Below are positions 1 to 14,235 of a DNA stretch of 64,000 nucleotides, piece after piece. Both the position numbers and the translations under genes were made by a program. How positions within the stretch are numbered: the first letter of the stretch is position 1; each line of letters begins with the position of its first letter. The notes under the pieces were generated by a model. That model saw only the letters and a program-made list of their open reading frames with translations, searched no databases and was not told the DNA's origin. Source of the DNA: Archilochus colubris (taxonomy: Eukaryota; Chordata; Aves; Apodiformes; Trochilidae); the NCBI GenBank assembly GCA_023079485.1, contig CM041085.1:35077121-35141120 (forward strand), written 5' to 3'.

Positions 1-2062
1 CCAACAGCCCATTGTGGAAGAGCAGAAAGTGTTTTAGCCTAAGTGGCAGGGCCCAAAATGGGCTCAGGCAGCTCAGCACCAGTCTCTCATTTTCAGAGCA
101 GACGTAGCAGACTTAGCCACTGAAATGGATGTGAATCATGTCACAAGACAGACAGGTCAGCATGCAAGAGTCATTCTTGGAGATCATTAGAGAGATCACT
201 GAACTGAAGCTATCAACAACATCTCTACATGCTGCCATTGCTTCTTCAGAAGACAGTAGCAATTCAGCAGTCGCAATGATCTGTTTGGAACAAGTAATCT
301 GAGAGTGTAATAGAGGGTACAGTCACCTCAGGGGCCACATCATAAAGCTGAGCATAAAATGAGACTCAGGGAATTTACAGTAAACAAGTCAAATAGTACC
401 ACTTACCAATATAAATATTCAAAACTTTAAAAACACACAAATTTCAACTATCCATGAGAAATATTGACTGGATGCTTCTTCTTCAACCCTCACAGGGAAG
501 TATTATCTTCAAATAAGCCTTACTCTGGTTGATCCAGCAAGTTATAACTTCTGGACTGAGGTATAGTAACATACGCTTCCCTAAGTAATTGAGCAATCTG
601 TCTTCTTTCTCTGAAAACACTCCAAATATTTAGGCTCTTAAAAAGGGTTACTGTAGTGTATTGTGTGAATGCTCAGAAATTTTCATAAATGTCACTTACT
701 TACCCTAAAATTGGTGCCTTTTGAAACATTTTCCCACAAATGAGCTACTTGTCCACACTTACACCATGTTTTACTTGCTTTGCACAGAGCAGTGAAATGA
801 ATAAAATCACCACCAAAACAACCTGTCCCTGATTCCCCAGCTCAGGGCACTGGAGGTCACAGAGTTTTGACTCAGCTCGTCTTCAGTGTCTCAAGTCTAC
901 CTCCCCCTGTTCTCAGCAAAACAGTTGCCCTTACTCCAAAGGAAAGGTTAAACTGTGCCCTTAAAAGAGCTGCTGGATGCTGCACATAACTTACCCTTTC
1001 TTCATGCACCAGAAAAGATCCAAGCTATGCTATCCATTCTGGGGGTGGGAAGTTGTGGATGCCTGACAAGCTAGAGCAGTGATTTCATCTACCTGACTTG
1101 CAGGAGGATACATAGAAGAAACATGACAGATAGCAAGACAGCTGACTGCAAAGCTTTTTTTCACAGCAGCTATCCCAGATATGCCACATGAAAATATGAC
1201 TTCAAAGACAAAAGAAGTTTTGACATTAACTTCAGTCAACCTAGCACATTTTATTCTAAACCACTATCCACTCTGTCTTTCTTACATAATGGCCTCCTAA
1301 CAGCACACAAACCTAACAAACCCCAAAGATACCACAGCACTGTGGCAACTTAGCACTCTCTTTCCTTCGTCCTTGAAGTACACAGCAGAAGACTTCAATG
1401 GATTGTATTAATGAAAGAAAATCACTTCAAAGGCATGCATGCCATCTTTAAAGTTGGCACGAGCAAGTAAACAGAAATTATCAGGGGGTGGAGAGTTCAT
1501 CACAACATTAACGAAGAAAACCTCATGTTCTGTAATGCAGAAATAATTTATTTATAAATTTTGCCTACATGTATCCTCAGTTGAAGTGTAGTCCCCTTCC
1601 CCTGCTCCACAAAGAAACTCTAAAGAGTACATCTATACAGAAATCTAAAGCAAAATTTTTATTTTAAAACAATGTTATCTGAAAAAGCTATTTACCACAA
1701 GGAAATACTTGAGACACACTGCCTCAGATTCTCTAGAGAGGTATTTGCTTATTTGGAATAGGATTGCTTAGTTAGGCATTAATGAAGAAATGTTATCTGT
1801 TGGCAAAAGGTACCCAACATGCAAATTGAGATACCCAAATATAGACTCACAGTACCAGTAAACAAAACAAAGAATAACCATGTTGCCCCAAGACTTTATT
1901 AGTAAAACCTAATTTTAATTTTCACAGGCTAGTGGAAGAAAGGTCAGAAAGGATCCCCGGGCTTTTCTGCTAGAAAATGCTACAGGGAAAAGAAGAGCAT
2001 GGTAAAGTGACAGCAGTTAGGTGAAAAAACCATTTAGCATTGTTCCTTGTGACTTTCCTTAC
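1..2062 (-). other. AGPAT4: AGPAT4 intron 5 (partial)
   Basis: Sequence downstream of the exon 5 donor. No stretch encodes the next expected block (after QCLRNV the family continues with an SAVYD-type segment), so exon 6 is off the left edge. No repeats were recognised. Confidence 0.75.
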
Positions 2063-2216
2063 CTACATTTCTCAAACACTGCACGGTGACAGCAAATCCT
2101 TTTGTTCGTGGCAGTAGGTGATACTTGAGCTTGGGCAGGCCTTTATCTTCAGCTACCTGCATGCTAATCTGGTGCTTCTGTTCTGTGAACCTTGTGCCCT
2201 CGCAATGAATCAGGAA
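2063..2216 (-). CDS. AGPAT4: AGPAT4 exon 5: acyltransferase motif III (EGTR)
   Basis: The exon is 154 bases and encodes residues 171-221 plus the first base of codon 222. It starts FLIHCEGTRFTEQKH and contains the substrate-binding EGTR motif at residues 176-179, then HLLPRTKGF with the conserved Pro of motif IV near residue 206, ending QCLRNV. Acceptor is TTGTCTTGGTTTTAG at 2217-2218 and donor is TGTAG|GTAAGG, phase 1. The family protein is about 378 residues, so roughly 157 residues and the C-terminal membrane segments lie in exons beyond the left edge of the window. Confidence 0.94.
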
Positions 2217-4278
2217 CTAAAACCAAGACAAAACTACAATTAGACAGTAGTTCAGGTCCTCCACATCTGTCTGACCAGAGGCTTCTCTAGTTGCCATCAG
2301 CATAGCAAAACACTGCTGGCAGGGACAGGTATAACCAGGTATACATTTAGGTAACTTAATTGCCCTGGAGTGAAACAAACAAATAAAAACCACCAAACAA
2401 AACAAGCCAAAACCAAACCCTCAGAATTGCACCCACCCATCCAACTTGCCATCCTCTGGTTTGAACTCCAGCCTTTAGGCTTTAACATCTGCTACTTGCT
2501 ATCATGACTAGATTTCCCGAATGGGTTACTCCATCACTAACAAGATGTTAGAAAACACTCAAAACATATCTCCTGTTGCAAATCTCTTACTGATGGTGAG
2601 GTGTTCAAGTGTCATGGTATCTGAAATTTGTTAAGTGCCTAACACGTTTCTAGGAAGTGCTTCAGTGCTCAAGCTTGCTTTCCTCACTCAAACCCACTTG
2701 CTTTCACTGTGGCACGAGGACCACTGACAACTGCAAACAGTAATTTCTATGCCAATGACTGAGCTGATAACAGATGTAAAGCAGTCGGTGCGCAATAAAT
2801 GAAAGCCTCATCCCTTTGTGAACTGTACAGCTGAAGTGCTCAGACATGACCAATTACAATTTTGCCATTGGCAGGCAGGAGAGAGCAGACATCTTTGGCG
2901 ATACACTGCTTGCTCATCTGCTTTCTGTCAAGTCTGAATGCAAACTACCACATCAGAAGGAACTGTCAAATTGCACAAGCTAAGTACTCATAACCCACAG
3001 CAAAGATTTAGCTGACAGAGACTGAAGAAAACTAGCTAAGCAGCCAGCTTCAGTTCCAGCTCATCTAAGAGCACTTTTACTCATGTATCACCTGCATAAT
3101 GTTTCAACAGCTTGATATAAAACATACAGAAGCTGATGACAAATTCCTTTTAACCCCCTTAAACAGGCTTTGCTTTTCTTCTTTCCAAGGTGCAATTGCT
3201 GTGTGTCTTGACCATACAAAGGCAAATTAAAACTCTACACTGCAATAACCCCAGTACATCTTACTACAGGTACATTTATATACAGCAGTATATAAAGGAT
3301 GCTGGTGGTTTATGCTCACCCAGGAGTTACGAAGTTGTACAGAAAGGCATGCAACACCTTTTAAGAGTCACAGAGCACAGACAAATCCCTGTGAGAGAGA
3401 CTGGAACTAGAAATCAAAAATAGTGCTGTTAGCTAGACAGCCTTCTGCCTTCAAGTCTTTTAATTGTTATCCAAGCACAGAACTTAGTTTTGATTGCTTA
3501 ACCCTCATTTAAATCCATGATAATTAAAAGAAAGAAAAAACAAAGCTTTGTTTCAAAGAATGAGAGATACAGCATACACATCTTCAGCAGCATGTGAAGT
3601 AGATTTTTGTGATTACTGATAAGAGAAAAAAAATCAAAGGCTTTTTATTCCCAGACTTGGAATTGCCAGGCAGGTTTGATATTAAAAAAAGATGGTGATG
3701 CAAAAAGTGACGCTAATCCTCTCCCTGTATGACAGCTGTTGGACAGCTGATGGACCCAGGGGCTTCTTCCCTCACTAGGTACTTATCTGTAGTTTACACT
3801 TCAACTGGACTTAGCACCTTCACAGGAATGGCAGAATCACGGGCAAATGGAAGGAGAAAATATTAATATGAACTCAGCAATGAGTGAGAAGGTAGCTTAG
3901 TTAAAGAATACAGCCAATATGTTTCCATACAATGCTGTCACATGTAGGTCTTACACTTTCATGAACCCCTGTGTGTCTACCCATCTCTAGATTCTATATT
4001 TAGAGGACCAAAGGTTTACTGAATGGATCACAGTAGAGGTATTTTTGCAATGACATCCACAGGGTTCCATACCAAAGAGGAAGAAAACAGACAAGACAAT
4101 TACATGGAAAATCCAAAAGATAATTTAATTCCTAGAGAATACTCTCCTGATACTGCCAGAAAGCTCCTGAATCAAAATTCTCAGAAGTAACCTGGTGACT
4201 ACCACATACTGTTTATGCCCTTCATCTCTCCCAAGCACTACAGCACTTCACAATCCACTTGTCTGAGCTGTCACTCAC
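2217..4278 (-). other. AGPAT4: AGPAT4 intron 4
   Basis: Intron of 2062 bases, phase 0, AT-rich. No repeat family, RNA gene or further exon was recognised in it. Confidence 0.85.
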
Positions 4279-4440
4279 CCAAAAGTTTTCAGGGTAGTCC
4301 CGGAGATTCAGCAACTTCTGCATGACTGTTTTCCGATCTTCTTCCCACTTCCGCTTGCAGAAGACAATCTCTAGGAAATACCACATCCAGCCAATGATGG
4401 GCATGTAGGAGAGCTCCTTCTTTGCGAGCACTTTGGAACT
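4279..4440 (-). CDS. AGPAT4: AGPAT4 exon 4: acyltransferase motif II region
   Basis: The exon is exactly 54 codons, residues 117-170, starting SSKVLAKKELSYMPIIGW and ending LRDYPENFW. It contains the conserved GWMWYF stretch and the FCKRKWEEDR block that corresponds to motif II, whose arginines are thought to contact the glycerophosphate head group. Acceptor is CTCTTTCTTCTAG at 4441-4442; donor is TTTTGG|GTGAGT. Both flanking introns are phase 0, so skipping this exon would keep the frame but delete motif II. Frame and length fit the family with no lesion. Confidence 0.95.
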
Positions 4441-4572
4441 CTAGAAGAAAGAGTCAAAGAAAGTAAATCAGTTACATGGCTTCAGAGTTCTCTCTGGATA
4501 TTACACATGCACAGTTAGACACTGATGTACTGATTCATATCAACCAGTTACCATTTTAACACCAGTGTAAGA

Positions 4573-4620
4573 TGAATACATATTTATATTTATATATATA
4601 TATGCATATATATGTGTGTT
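4573..4620. repeat. AT-rich microsatellite
   Basis: Alternating TA with TTTA units running into TGTGTG, in intron 3 close to exon 4. Confidence 0.9.
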
Positions 4621-5261
4621 TGCATGTCCATCTATCCTACTCAAAACCTGAAACCCAAACCACAACTCAGACTCCTTCAAACACTGAGGAATCCATGAAA
4701 AAGACTCAAACCACAAACCCCCAAAATTAATTGAAGCAGACCTTGGGCAGTATCATCTCAAATACCTTCAAGGTATCTTGCAACTATACTTCTCAAAGCT
4801 GGGACACCTCATCATGACTTAAAACTCTTCTGAATGAGAAGCAGTGATTGCTGCACAGCAATATACTGATACATACACATGGTTTATCAACAGAAGAAAC
4901 CTTAAACAACACTAGAAACAACAGCAGCAATAAAAATACTTGATTTGTGTTTAGGTTTGTTTATGGAAGGGCAGAAATACTTATACTAGCAAATTTATCT
5001 TCAAAGCATGCTTCTGGGGTGAAAAGAAAAAAAAAAGTACTGTTCCTGTTGCACATCAACAAGTGGTTTGTCCAGATCAATCCTCCACAAGAAGCCTATC
5101 AGTAAGTTTCAAATTTCAATTTCTGGTCCAGAATTTAATTCCATTATCATCTCAGACTGCCATCCCTTTGGCCAGGAGAACTGATTCCACTTGCTCCTTC
5201 AGCAAGCTCACCCTAGTGAGCTGTCTTACGATTCACATCGTTATTTAATGAATAAAATGGC

Positions 5262-5283
5262 ATGTGTGTGTGTGTGTGTGTAT
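5262..5283. repeat. (TG)n microsatellite
   Basis: About ten uninterrupted TG units. Confidence 0.95.
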
Positions 5284-6951
5284 AAAGAAATTGTTGCTTT
5301 GGTATTTCCTGAAAAACAGTGATCTTAGAGGATAACTGGTGCAATTACAGTCCAGTTTCTATCTGTGATATCATGAGGTATCCCATCAAATTGCTCTGCA
5401 GATGGCTTCCAGTACATTCAATTTGACTAGTAGGCAATATTTACTGGTAGAAATTGCCATTAACAGAAATTACTAGCTTTTTTTTTTTTTTGGTAACCAT
5501 TCATTTTGTTACTGAGGGAAGAGATTTGACCTAATTCTTTATCTCCGCTCATTTCTCTCATCTGCACTTCGTCCTTGAGAGGGAAATACCTTAAATAATT
5601 AAGCTATCTAAAAGCTTATGAGTGGAAGGCAAGTGCACATCACATAGCTTCACTAGCAACCATTACACAGAAATAGAGAAGAATATACACAGAAATAGAC
5701 AATATGAGATGTTTCAGTTTTTAAGAAAGCCACGTCTGTCAAATCATTTAACACTTTATTACAAAGTGCTTCCTCTTTATTTTATCCTCAAATTTAAGAA
5801 TTTCAGTGACAGGCCCAAAATCAGACTTCAACCTCAGCTTTCCCACAAGAAGCAGATACAGCATTTGGCACACTTTTTGCCATTTCAGTTTCAAGCCATG
5901 TTGCACAGTAGTCCCTAATGCATGGCAGCAGCAATGCTGACCCCTGCCTCCTCTTCTAGTTCCCTAAACCAGACCAAGGAAACAGGCACTCTTTCTACCT
6001 CTTTCCTTAGCTCTTTTTTTCCCCAAAAAACTAATGTTTTTCCTTTTCTCTGTTATACAAGTAATATTCTTATTTCCCACATAAATGTCCTAGTATACAT
6101 CTTTAAAAGCCTCCAAAGAGCATTTTTTTGATGCTGTAGGTCATGAACCCAGACCAGTTCATCCCCTACTCTTCCACTCCTCTGCCCTGTACATGCCTGA
6201 GGAAGACAGCAGAGTTAAGGCCTTGACTCAAGAAAACCCAGCCCTTGGGGCACTACTGCTTGCCTCTGCCACAACCAGGGCAGCATTCAGACACAGTCTA
6301 GAGCAAGACACTGCAAAATGAGGCAAACAGCAATAATGTCACCCCCCAAAACCAGAAAAACCTACGCTCTTAAATTTTATTTGCTGTGAGCATTCATAAC
6401 TGAGTGGTCATAAGACCAGAAGACAAATATCAGTGTGCCCTGCATGGGATGTAGAAGGCCTTCAGAGCACACAGCCAGAAAAGAAATCCAATATTCCTCC
6501 CTCACAGACTTTAAAAGATAGAGTCCTAATCCAAAAAGCAAGATGAAGTAACTATTTCACCACAGCTATATTCTAATGTTTTGCATATTTTAGAAAGCAT
6601 GAGTTAAGTGTCAGGGGAGAAGTTGCCATCATTATCTTTTCCCCTTGTGGACCTAAGAAATGATGTTGAGAGCTAGGGTGTCACTCAGTGCAGGTACAAC
6701 CACAAAGGCAGAACAGATGTTTGAATTCCATGTCTGTGATTCTGTGAATTCTTCAGGGCACATTCTTACTCATTTTCCATTCTGACACATTTTTAAAAAT
6801 TAAAAGTGTTTTTTCAGACGTGAATATGTGACTCTTTAGATGCACATAAAAAGAAACTAAGTGACTTTACACTGGTTTGTGCACCCCATCTGTCCTAGCA
6901 GTAAGAAGGAAAACTTATGACACAGAACTAATTAGGGAAAAGAAAACTTCG

Positions 6952-7506
6952 GTGCCCCTGTACTCAGCGCTGGTGAGGCCACACCTCGAGTACTGTGTAC
7001 AGTTCTGGGCCCCTCAGTTCAGGAAGGATATTGAGGTCCTGGAGTGGGTCCAAAGGAGGGCAACCAGGCTGGTGAAGGGACTCGAGCACAGACCCTATGA
7101 GGAGAGGCTGAGGGAGCTAGGGTTGTTCAGCCTAAAGAAGAGGAGGCTCAGGGGAGACCTCATCACTCTCTACAACTCCCTGAAAGGAGGGTGTAGCCAG
7201 GTGGGGGTTGGTCTCCTTTGCCAGACGACTTTCAACAAGACAAGAGGGCATGGTCTTAAGTTGTGCCAGGGGAAGTTTAGGTTAGATATTAGAAAGAATT
7301 GCTTTACAGAGAGGATGATCAAGCATTGGAATGGGCTGCCCAGAGAAGTAGTGGATTCTCCGTCCCTGGAGATATTTAAAAAGAGACTGGATGTGGCACT
7401 CAGTGCCATAGTCTAGCAACCACAACGGTGGTTCAAGGGTTGGACTCGATGATCTCTGAGGTCCCTTCCAACCCAGCCAATTCTATGATTCTATGATTCT
7501 ATGATT
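6952..7506 (+). repeat. CR1 LINE, 5'-truncated, with 3' octamer tail
   Basis: Plus-strand copy of the last part of CR1 ORF2 and 3' UTR. Translation shows the reverse transcriptase C-terminal region ([23 protein letters not shown]-like [21 protein letters not shown]) as one open frame of about 150 residues. It ends in about three copies of ATTCTATG, the CR1 3' signature. It is strongly 5' truncated. Confidence 0.95.
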
Positions 7507-10500
7507 ATACTGGCAAGACTGCTCTCATATGGGAGGGATGCATCAGGCCTACCCTCAGCAGCTAGCTACCATCTCTCTTACAATAGCTGGAGCTACAATC
7601 TATTCTGTTTCAGTCATGTACCCAAGCACAGCTCCTGTATAAATACCTGAGGGGAAAAACACAGCTCTTTAGCTGAATTTGGACACGGATCTTTCCTCTA
7701 TCAACCTGCTTTGATAAGTAGGTGACAGTCAAGTCTAACCTTGAAATCCAGCTTGTTCAACAGAATGATATTTAATTAAAGAGTGCTGATTTATTCCCGG
7801 TAAGCCATCTTCTATAAGGCAGTCAAATGTTTTTGGTGCTCAGAACCATGTAATTCTAACAGTCATTTAATGAAATTATGGCTGGATGGGGACTATTTCT
7901 CTACAGAAATAGTATTTTAATCCAGGTTAATTTATTTTGGCCAAGCTTATTCAGATTGAAACATACATGAAGTTCTCCTTTTGTGAATGACTGCACTAAG
8001 ATCACATTAAAAACATTATTTTTACAAGCTTACTTTAGATACATTTGCACAACTATGCTGTCATAGAAAGAAAATCTTGATTTCTATGCTCACTGCCCGT
8101 TATTCAACACCTCTTGATCACAGAATACAACAACATGAAATCAACCACCAAGCTGAAGATGTCTAATAAAATTTGTTACACAATTTCAAGACAAATTCAC
8201 TGAAGTTACAAGCTATTAGCAGCAGCAACTTGCTTCCTAAGCTACATGTTCTCCAGGCTGCCCTCAGCACTGACATACTTTTGATGATTCTGTTTGCTCT
8301 ATTTTTTAAATATCATACTTTCTGGGACATCACAATATGAACATGTATTTCTTTAGACCTTCAAAGCCATCATTCCAGAAATTTAGTTAGGCTCCTAATT
8401 TCTAGTGCTTCATATTGAATAAAAGTTTTCCATTTTGGAAAGGCAACATGGCAATACTGTAAAGAAAGTATGCCCAAGTGTATGCTAAGATGCTCTGTTA
8501 AATACAAATAATCAAGTAGTTTTGGCTGTCTACATGAACAATTACACAATTTCTCTTAATACACTAAACTGTACAGTACACAACTGTATTAATTAATACA
8601 CCAAAATGTACAAAAAAATGTGTTCACACAACTATCAGTCCTCTACAATAACCTAGAAAAGTCTCTTCTCAAGCCTCTATTCAAGGCCATGCTCAGTTTT
8701 TCCAATAACAAACTTCAACATACACAACTTTCAAATAGAATTGGTGTTTCCTGTCATATGGAATGGATATTTAGGGATAAAAATTATTAAAATGTGATTA
8801 GCAATTTTTAAAATGAGAAACTTAAGGCAATATAGTTAACAACTAGTTTTTCATAATGGTTTCCTGGTTTGTCTACCTTATCAGGAATAAGCAAGTACAG
8901 CCTCTTTTGGAAATGCACATATTCTGATGCCAATATGAGTCACTAAGAGTAATATTTATGTTTTACAGGGGTAGAAAAACCACTTTGCAGCCTAAGACAC
9001 CAGAAGATCATTCAGTAAATGAGTAGGCTTAGTTTTAAAGAACAGACAATTTTTACTAATACGAATGTCTTTCTTTGTGTGAGAAGGAGGGTTCCTAAAA
9101 CTACTAAAAAGGGTAATTTTATCACTGTTTGGTCAGATCAACCAACGTAGAAGAACAGTACAGTGAATCTGGCAGGAAACATATAAATGTGCTTTTGGTC
9201 TAAGTCATGAAAAACACCCCCCTCCTCAGAACATGCCTGTCCTAATTTCAAGTTCTGATGTCCAGTGGGTCTGTTCTCAAAGAGATGCTTAGCACACACC
9301 TTGAAGAAACCAAATGCTACTGATGTGCTTAAATGCTGATACAGCAGCTAAGCTGTCCCCCATCAGAAGAAGCTAAGTCCAGGACCAGAATGCCACAGGC
9401 AGGAAAAGGGAAGGGCACAGCACAATGCAGGGACCTGTCACCAAGATCACAGCTCTATTTACACAACAGAACAACATACAGACACTGGGAGTCAGCATCT
9501 TTCCCGGCCACTGCACCAGCATGAGGTAGAAATGCAGAACACCCAACACACCTATCAGTTACCCTGGCTCAAGACCATACTAACAGCCCTCCCTTTTATT
9601 AGAAAACACTGGTGTGGACAGAGCTCTGTCTTGTTGGGGCTATGATGCTTCCTACAGAAAGACAAGATAGCAGGTCAACTTCTCCTTCTCTCCCCTTCTC
9701 CTTCTTGCAGTCAGCTCTGTGTCACGACTTCACACACCTCTGATTGTGTCACCTCTGATTCAGGACTCAGCTGCCCTCATGGACATCCATGCTGGCAGCA
9801 GCAGCATGATGCTGACTCAGCATCTAGCACCCCTATATTCACTCCCTCCTGCACACACCACTGAGGTCTGGCAGCACACAAAGGCAGTACATGTGGTTGA
9901 TGGGTCTCGGGGTCCTAAAACAAAACAGGAAGATTGCTTCCAAAAAAAGCTGGCAAGTGAAATACATATATAAGTGTTTAATAGTTGGGGCGGAATACTT
10001 GTTTGCTTGAAATCTCTACAGTCAGTAGAAGCCATCTAGTTTTTGTGAAGTTTACTTCCTTCTTCTAGCTTCCAGCAACAAGCATGATTTGGTATGATGA
10101 AAAATTAAGAGCAAAAAGGAAAGAAAGGATGGCATATGCAAGACTTCCTTTTCAGCAGCAGTGGAGATGAGATCAACCCAATAAAATACTGGTAGATACC
10201 TAACGTTTGCACAGAAACTTCATAGAGTACAAAATTAAATGGCAATAAACGTAAAATGCCACCAGCTCACAAAGTCCCTGAACCATAAAAAACTGGAAGC
10301 TGGGACAGCACTTAGAAATCTCTCTGAATGCCTTTTTCCTGTAACTGCTTTTCCCAAACATCACCAGTCAGCACAATGGTTCTTACATTTCTATTTGTGC
10401 TGCCACATCAAAACCTGAAGCTTTGCACACTGGAAACTCATATAAGGCAGCACAAAGTCAAACCAAGCTACAACCCCATCTCTACACATACCTGTGTTGC

Positions 10501-12313
10501 CCCAAGCCAAGTACCTGTATGACAATACAGACAGTCCAATCAGGAAACTGATTCTGTGTCATTGTCAATTTTTTTTTAAATGTATTTTAAGATGAGCCTC
10601 AACTGGCTGCCCCAGCAGGGAAATACACTCATTTGCTGTGTAAAGACATCTATGCAAATGAGAGCATATGGGAACTATTTCTTCCTTAGTTTCTGGGGAG
10701 TAAAATCACTGTACACTACAAAGGACTGGAATTGTTTAAATAAATAAATAACAGCAGCTTGTAAAAGAATTCTAAGATTAGCAAAAATACAAGCTGAGTA
10801 ATAATTATAAGCATCTAAAAAAAAAGGAAAAAATATTTTCAGTCAGTTCAACAGTTACGCTTCTACACAGTGGTTTTCTTACACATGGAGAACAATATAA
10901 AAAACTTATAAACATCATCATGACTACCTTGAGAAACTATTAAAAAAAAAAATTATCAAAGCTAACAAGATCCAACCCAACCACAGGGCACCAAGGCAAA
11001 ACATCAGTTTTTTTATCTTATAGGTCCCTATTAGTTTGTAGAGCAATAATACTTTAATTTTCTGTGACTGTTTTCTGAAGCAGCAACTAACCCTCTAAAA
11101 CACAGCTTTATTTAGAAAACTGCAGCCATTAGGCTTATAAAATTTGGTGGATTATACTAAAGCCCCACTCTATAATGAGCACAGAGAAGGGAGAATATTT
11201 TTGACATGTACATCTCCCAGCCAGGAGAAGGTTTTCCTACATCTTCTGCTCACTCATAGCTATCCTCCAGCTCCGTACTCAAGTCCCAGACATGACAGTA
11301 AAATTGTTCCTCAGTAATCAGAAGTCTATAGCTGTTCCAGTAATATGCAGGGTCTGTGCTGCTTAGCTTCACCTTCCTTCAGTTGTAAGGCTCATTTTTT
11401 TGTTGTTTGGTTTGGGTTTTTTTTAAACAGACTGTCATTATTATAATTTGAAAGTGACTGGAGTGGTAGATAAATGTCCAGAAAATGCTAAGAGTCCAAC
11501 AGAAAGGCCACAAAAAGTCATGAATTTACACAATACAAAGTCAGGACTTTTGACACAGGCCAGTAGCAAAACTAGAAGATGATGCTGCAGAATACTGCCA
11601 AGTGAGGTATCAGTCTGTTTGCTTAGAAGGAAGGAACTCTCATGTAACTCCCTTTTAGGTAAAGAACATAGTCACCACTATAGAACTAAGTCAGACTTGC
11701 TTAGGATGGGGGTCTTGCATCATCCACATGAACTGACAGGGGAAACAAAAAAAAAATTGTACATGTACTCCTACCCTAATGCAATGGTATATTTAAGTAT
11801 GACTAACTCATTCCTCCCCCATTTCTTACTAGCTACAACGTAGTACTTGCTTTCATTTGACAAGGCAGCTCTTTCATTCTAAAAGACAAGAGACTACATC
11901 ATTCAAACCCTAGTTATGGATTTGTAATACTACACTGGAGGAAGCAAACAAATTTTATAATTTACTGGCAAAGAATAATAGAACACCTCATCTTTCTCTA
12001 GCATAAGAAGCCATAATAGTTACCTAGCAAGCACACAGAGAGAATGAACTGTAATGACTTCCACAGGTTAGAAAAAAAATATCTCCTTCACCAGCTTTAG
12101 CTGCAATACTTTTAAAATCACTGTGAATGCCCAAGCAATACCTGTCTCAGTATTCCACATACTTGCACTGCATTGTTTTAAGTTCACCACTTTAAGTCTG
12201 GACAGTGGCTGAATGAACTGCAAGCACATACCTGTTAATTTTCAAAACCACAAAGAATTCGTTCCACATTCCACATTCAAGAAGAGAAAGTTGAAAGGCT
12301 ACACAAAACTCAC

Positions 12314-12483
12314 CCCCAAGACCCCAAATCTTTCACAAAAGTTCCAACCACAGAGAAAGTCGATTTCAAAGTTGTGATTAAGGATTACAATAGCATTCTC
12401 CTTCCCATACTTGTGGTAACTCTCTGGGTCAGTGTAGAGGGTGCAATCGGTACCTGACCACCATTCCAGCAACATCACCATCT
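12314..12483 (-). CDS. AGPAT4: AGPAT4 exon 3: acyltransferase motif I (NHX4D)
   Basis: This 170-base exon completes codon 60 (Gln) and encodes residues 61-116. It begins MVMLLEWWSGTDC and ends CERFGVLG. It holds the catalytic NHX4D motif as NHNFEID, with the His at residue 96 and Asp at 101; in this family the His acts as the general base on the acceptor hydroxyl. Acceptor is TTCTTTATTCCAG at 12484-12485 and donor is GGGG|GTGAGT, so the next intron is phase 0. No stop or indel is present. NHNFEID and CERFGVLG resemble mammalian AGPAT3 more than human AGPAT4 (NHKFEID, SERFGLLG as I recall), but the flanking residues and exon 2 favour AGPAT4. Confidence 0.95.
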
Positions 12484-13896
12484 CTGGAATAAAGAACAAG
12501 AAATATATGAATGTATGTTGCATATGCAAACCAACAAATTAGTAACATGTTGACAAGCTACAGCCAGCTCAACAGTGCATGGCAAAGGAAAGGTTGCAAT
12601 GAAACTGAAATGCTGAATATAAACCACACAGTCACAAATCTTGGCACAGCAAGGTGGGGGGACAAGTGAGAGAGGGAAATAAGGAAACCGCACGAAAAGA
12701 GGAAAAAAAATTTTTCACAGTGATATTAAGAAAAAGGAGTTTCATTTCTCTGAAAACTAACAATTCAGTGCTACAAATTATTTCATCAAAAGACATGGAA
12801 TACTAGCATTTGTGGCTTACAATAGTACAAAACTGTATGAGGAACAATCTTGTAGGAGAAACAAGCACACCTATTCCTGCTGCATATAGGTACTCATTCT
12901 CCTGCTCTATTATAGACCAGAAAGCAGTTTGGACAAGACACCTGGAACCAGATCTGTTAAAAGCACACCTAATGCATCATCATATTAACTTGTCAGAAGT
13001 TAAGTCACATGCTCTGCTACAGCAGATACACTTGACAAGGGTGTATCAGTCATCTGAAGCAAAGATAATGGCTCAAACTGGATGAAGAACACCCATCCCC
13101 AGACCAAAGACAAGGTGGGTGGCTGGCAAAGTGAACAGAACTAAGAGTAGTTACCTCCTTGAGCAACCCATGTTCTAATGAGAGCTGTGTTTTAAGTCAG
13201 AAAAAAGGAAGAGTCAAGGGACACATTTGTTTCCTGTCAAAAATATCACAAATCTTCTGCAAACAAAGGCCTAATGTGTGGGGTCATTCTTTGCTAAGTG
13301 AAACATATCTCCTTCTCAGAGTATATCTGTGCCATATGAAAATACTGCTGGATAAGACAGCTGAGGTGCTCTCCTGGCTTCAGGCAAAACACAAATTAAA
13401 CTCAAGGAAGATCAAAACCAAGCCAGTCTTTGAAACACTTCTGAAATCCTTCCAATTTAGGCCCCCTACTGGTCTCAACAAATGACCAAAACCAGCTAGG
13501 AACAAGTGGTCTGCACAGTCATCATTAGCAAAATTAATTGCATGAAGCTTTTGGATGGCATTGTGCTGTAGTCTGGAGAACAGGCATTAGTGACATGGAT
13601 GAATTGTCCTCTAATAGTGCTTGATAGACAATCATCTATTCAAATAACATTACTTTAATATGATAAAACAATGCTTATGGTATAAAGAAATTACTCATTT
13701 TTCAGTTCCCCTGCTTATTTCTAACCAGGGCAGGTAACTACTGTTGTGGCAGGAGTACATAGTATTCAATACATACTATTATGCATCAAAACAAGTCAGA
13801 GATGTAGAGGGAGACCTAAGCTGAACAATTATTTCACTGGTTGGAAACTGCTTTTCCAATGCAAGCTAAGGATCTTAAAATACATGCTGAGCAGAG

Positions 13897-14235
13897 AATG
13901 GGTTGAGAGCAATCCTGAAGAGAAGGACCTGTGAGGTGGTGGCTGATGAGAAGCTCCAGATGAGCAAGCAATGAGCACTGGCATCCCAGAAAACCAATTG
14001 TATCCTGGACTGTATCAAAAGTAGTGCGATCAGCAGGTTGAGGGAGAAGATTCTGCCCCTCTGCTCTGCTCTGATGAGACCCCAATCTGGAGTACTGTGT
14101 CCAGCTCCGGATTCCTAAGCACAGGAAAGAAATGGACCTGTTGGAGTGAGTCCAGAGGGGAGCCATGAGAATGATCAGATGGATGGAATACCTCTCTTGT
14201 GAAGAACGGCTGAGAGTGTTTGGGTTGCTCAGCCC
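13897..14235 (+). repeat. CR1 LINE fragment
   Basis: Degenerate plus-strand CR1 sequence: GATGAGAAGCTCCAGATGAG, then the ACCCCAATCTGGAGTACTGTG block and GAACGGCTGAGAGTGTTTGG. It lacks the 3' octamer end and stops where the LTR at 14236 begins, so the LTR insertion or a deletion removed its 3' part. Left edge is approximate. Confidence 0.85.

Larger units (their letters stand above)
4441..12313 (-). other. AGPAT4: AGPAT4 intron 3
   Basis: Intron of 7873 bases, phase 0. It holds an AT microsatellite (4573-4620), a TG microsatellite (5262-5283) and one CR1 copy (6952-7506). The rest is AT-rich unique-looking sequence with no recognised features. Confidence 0.85.

Noticed and set aside
1..2062. 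AGPAT4 exon 6
   Set aside because: No minus-strand segment between good splice sites encodes the expected continuation after QCLRNV.
6877..7416. Apparent 179-residue protein gene
   Set aside because: It is the reverse transcriptase C-terminus of a 5'-truncated CR1 LINE, with no promoter or upstream domains.
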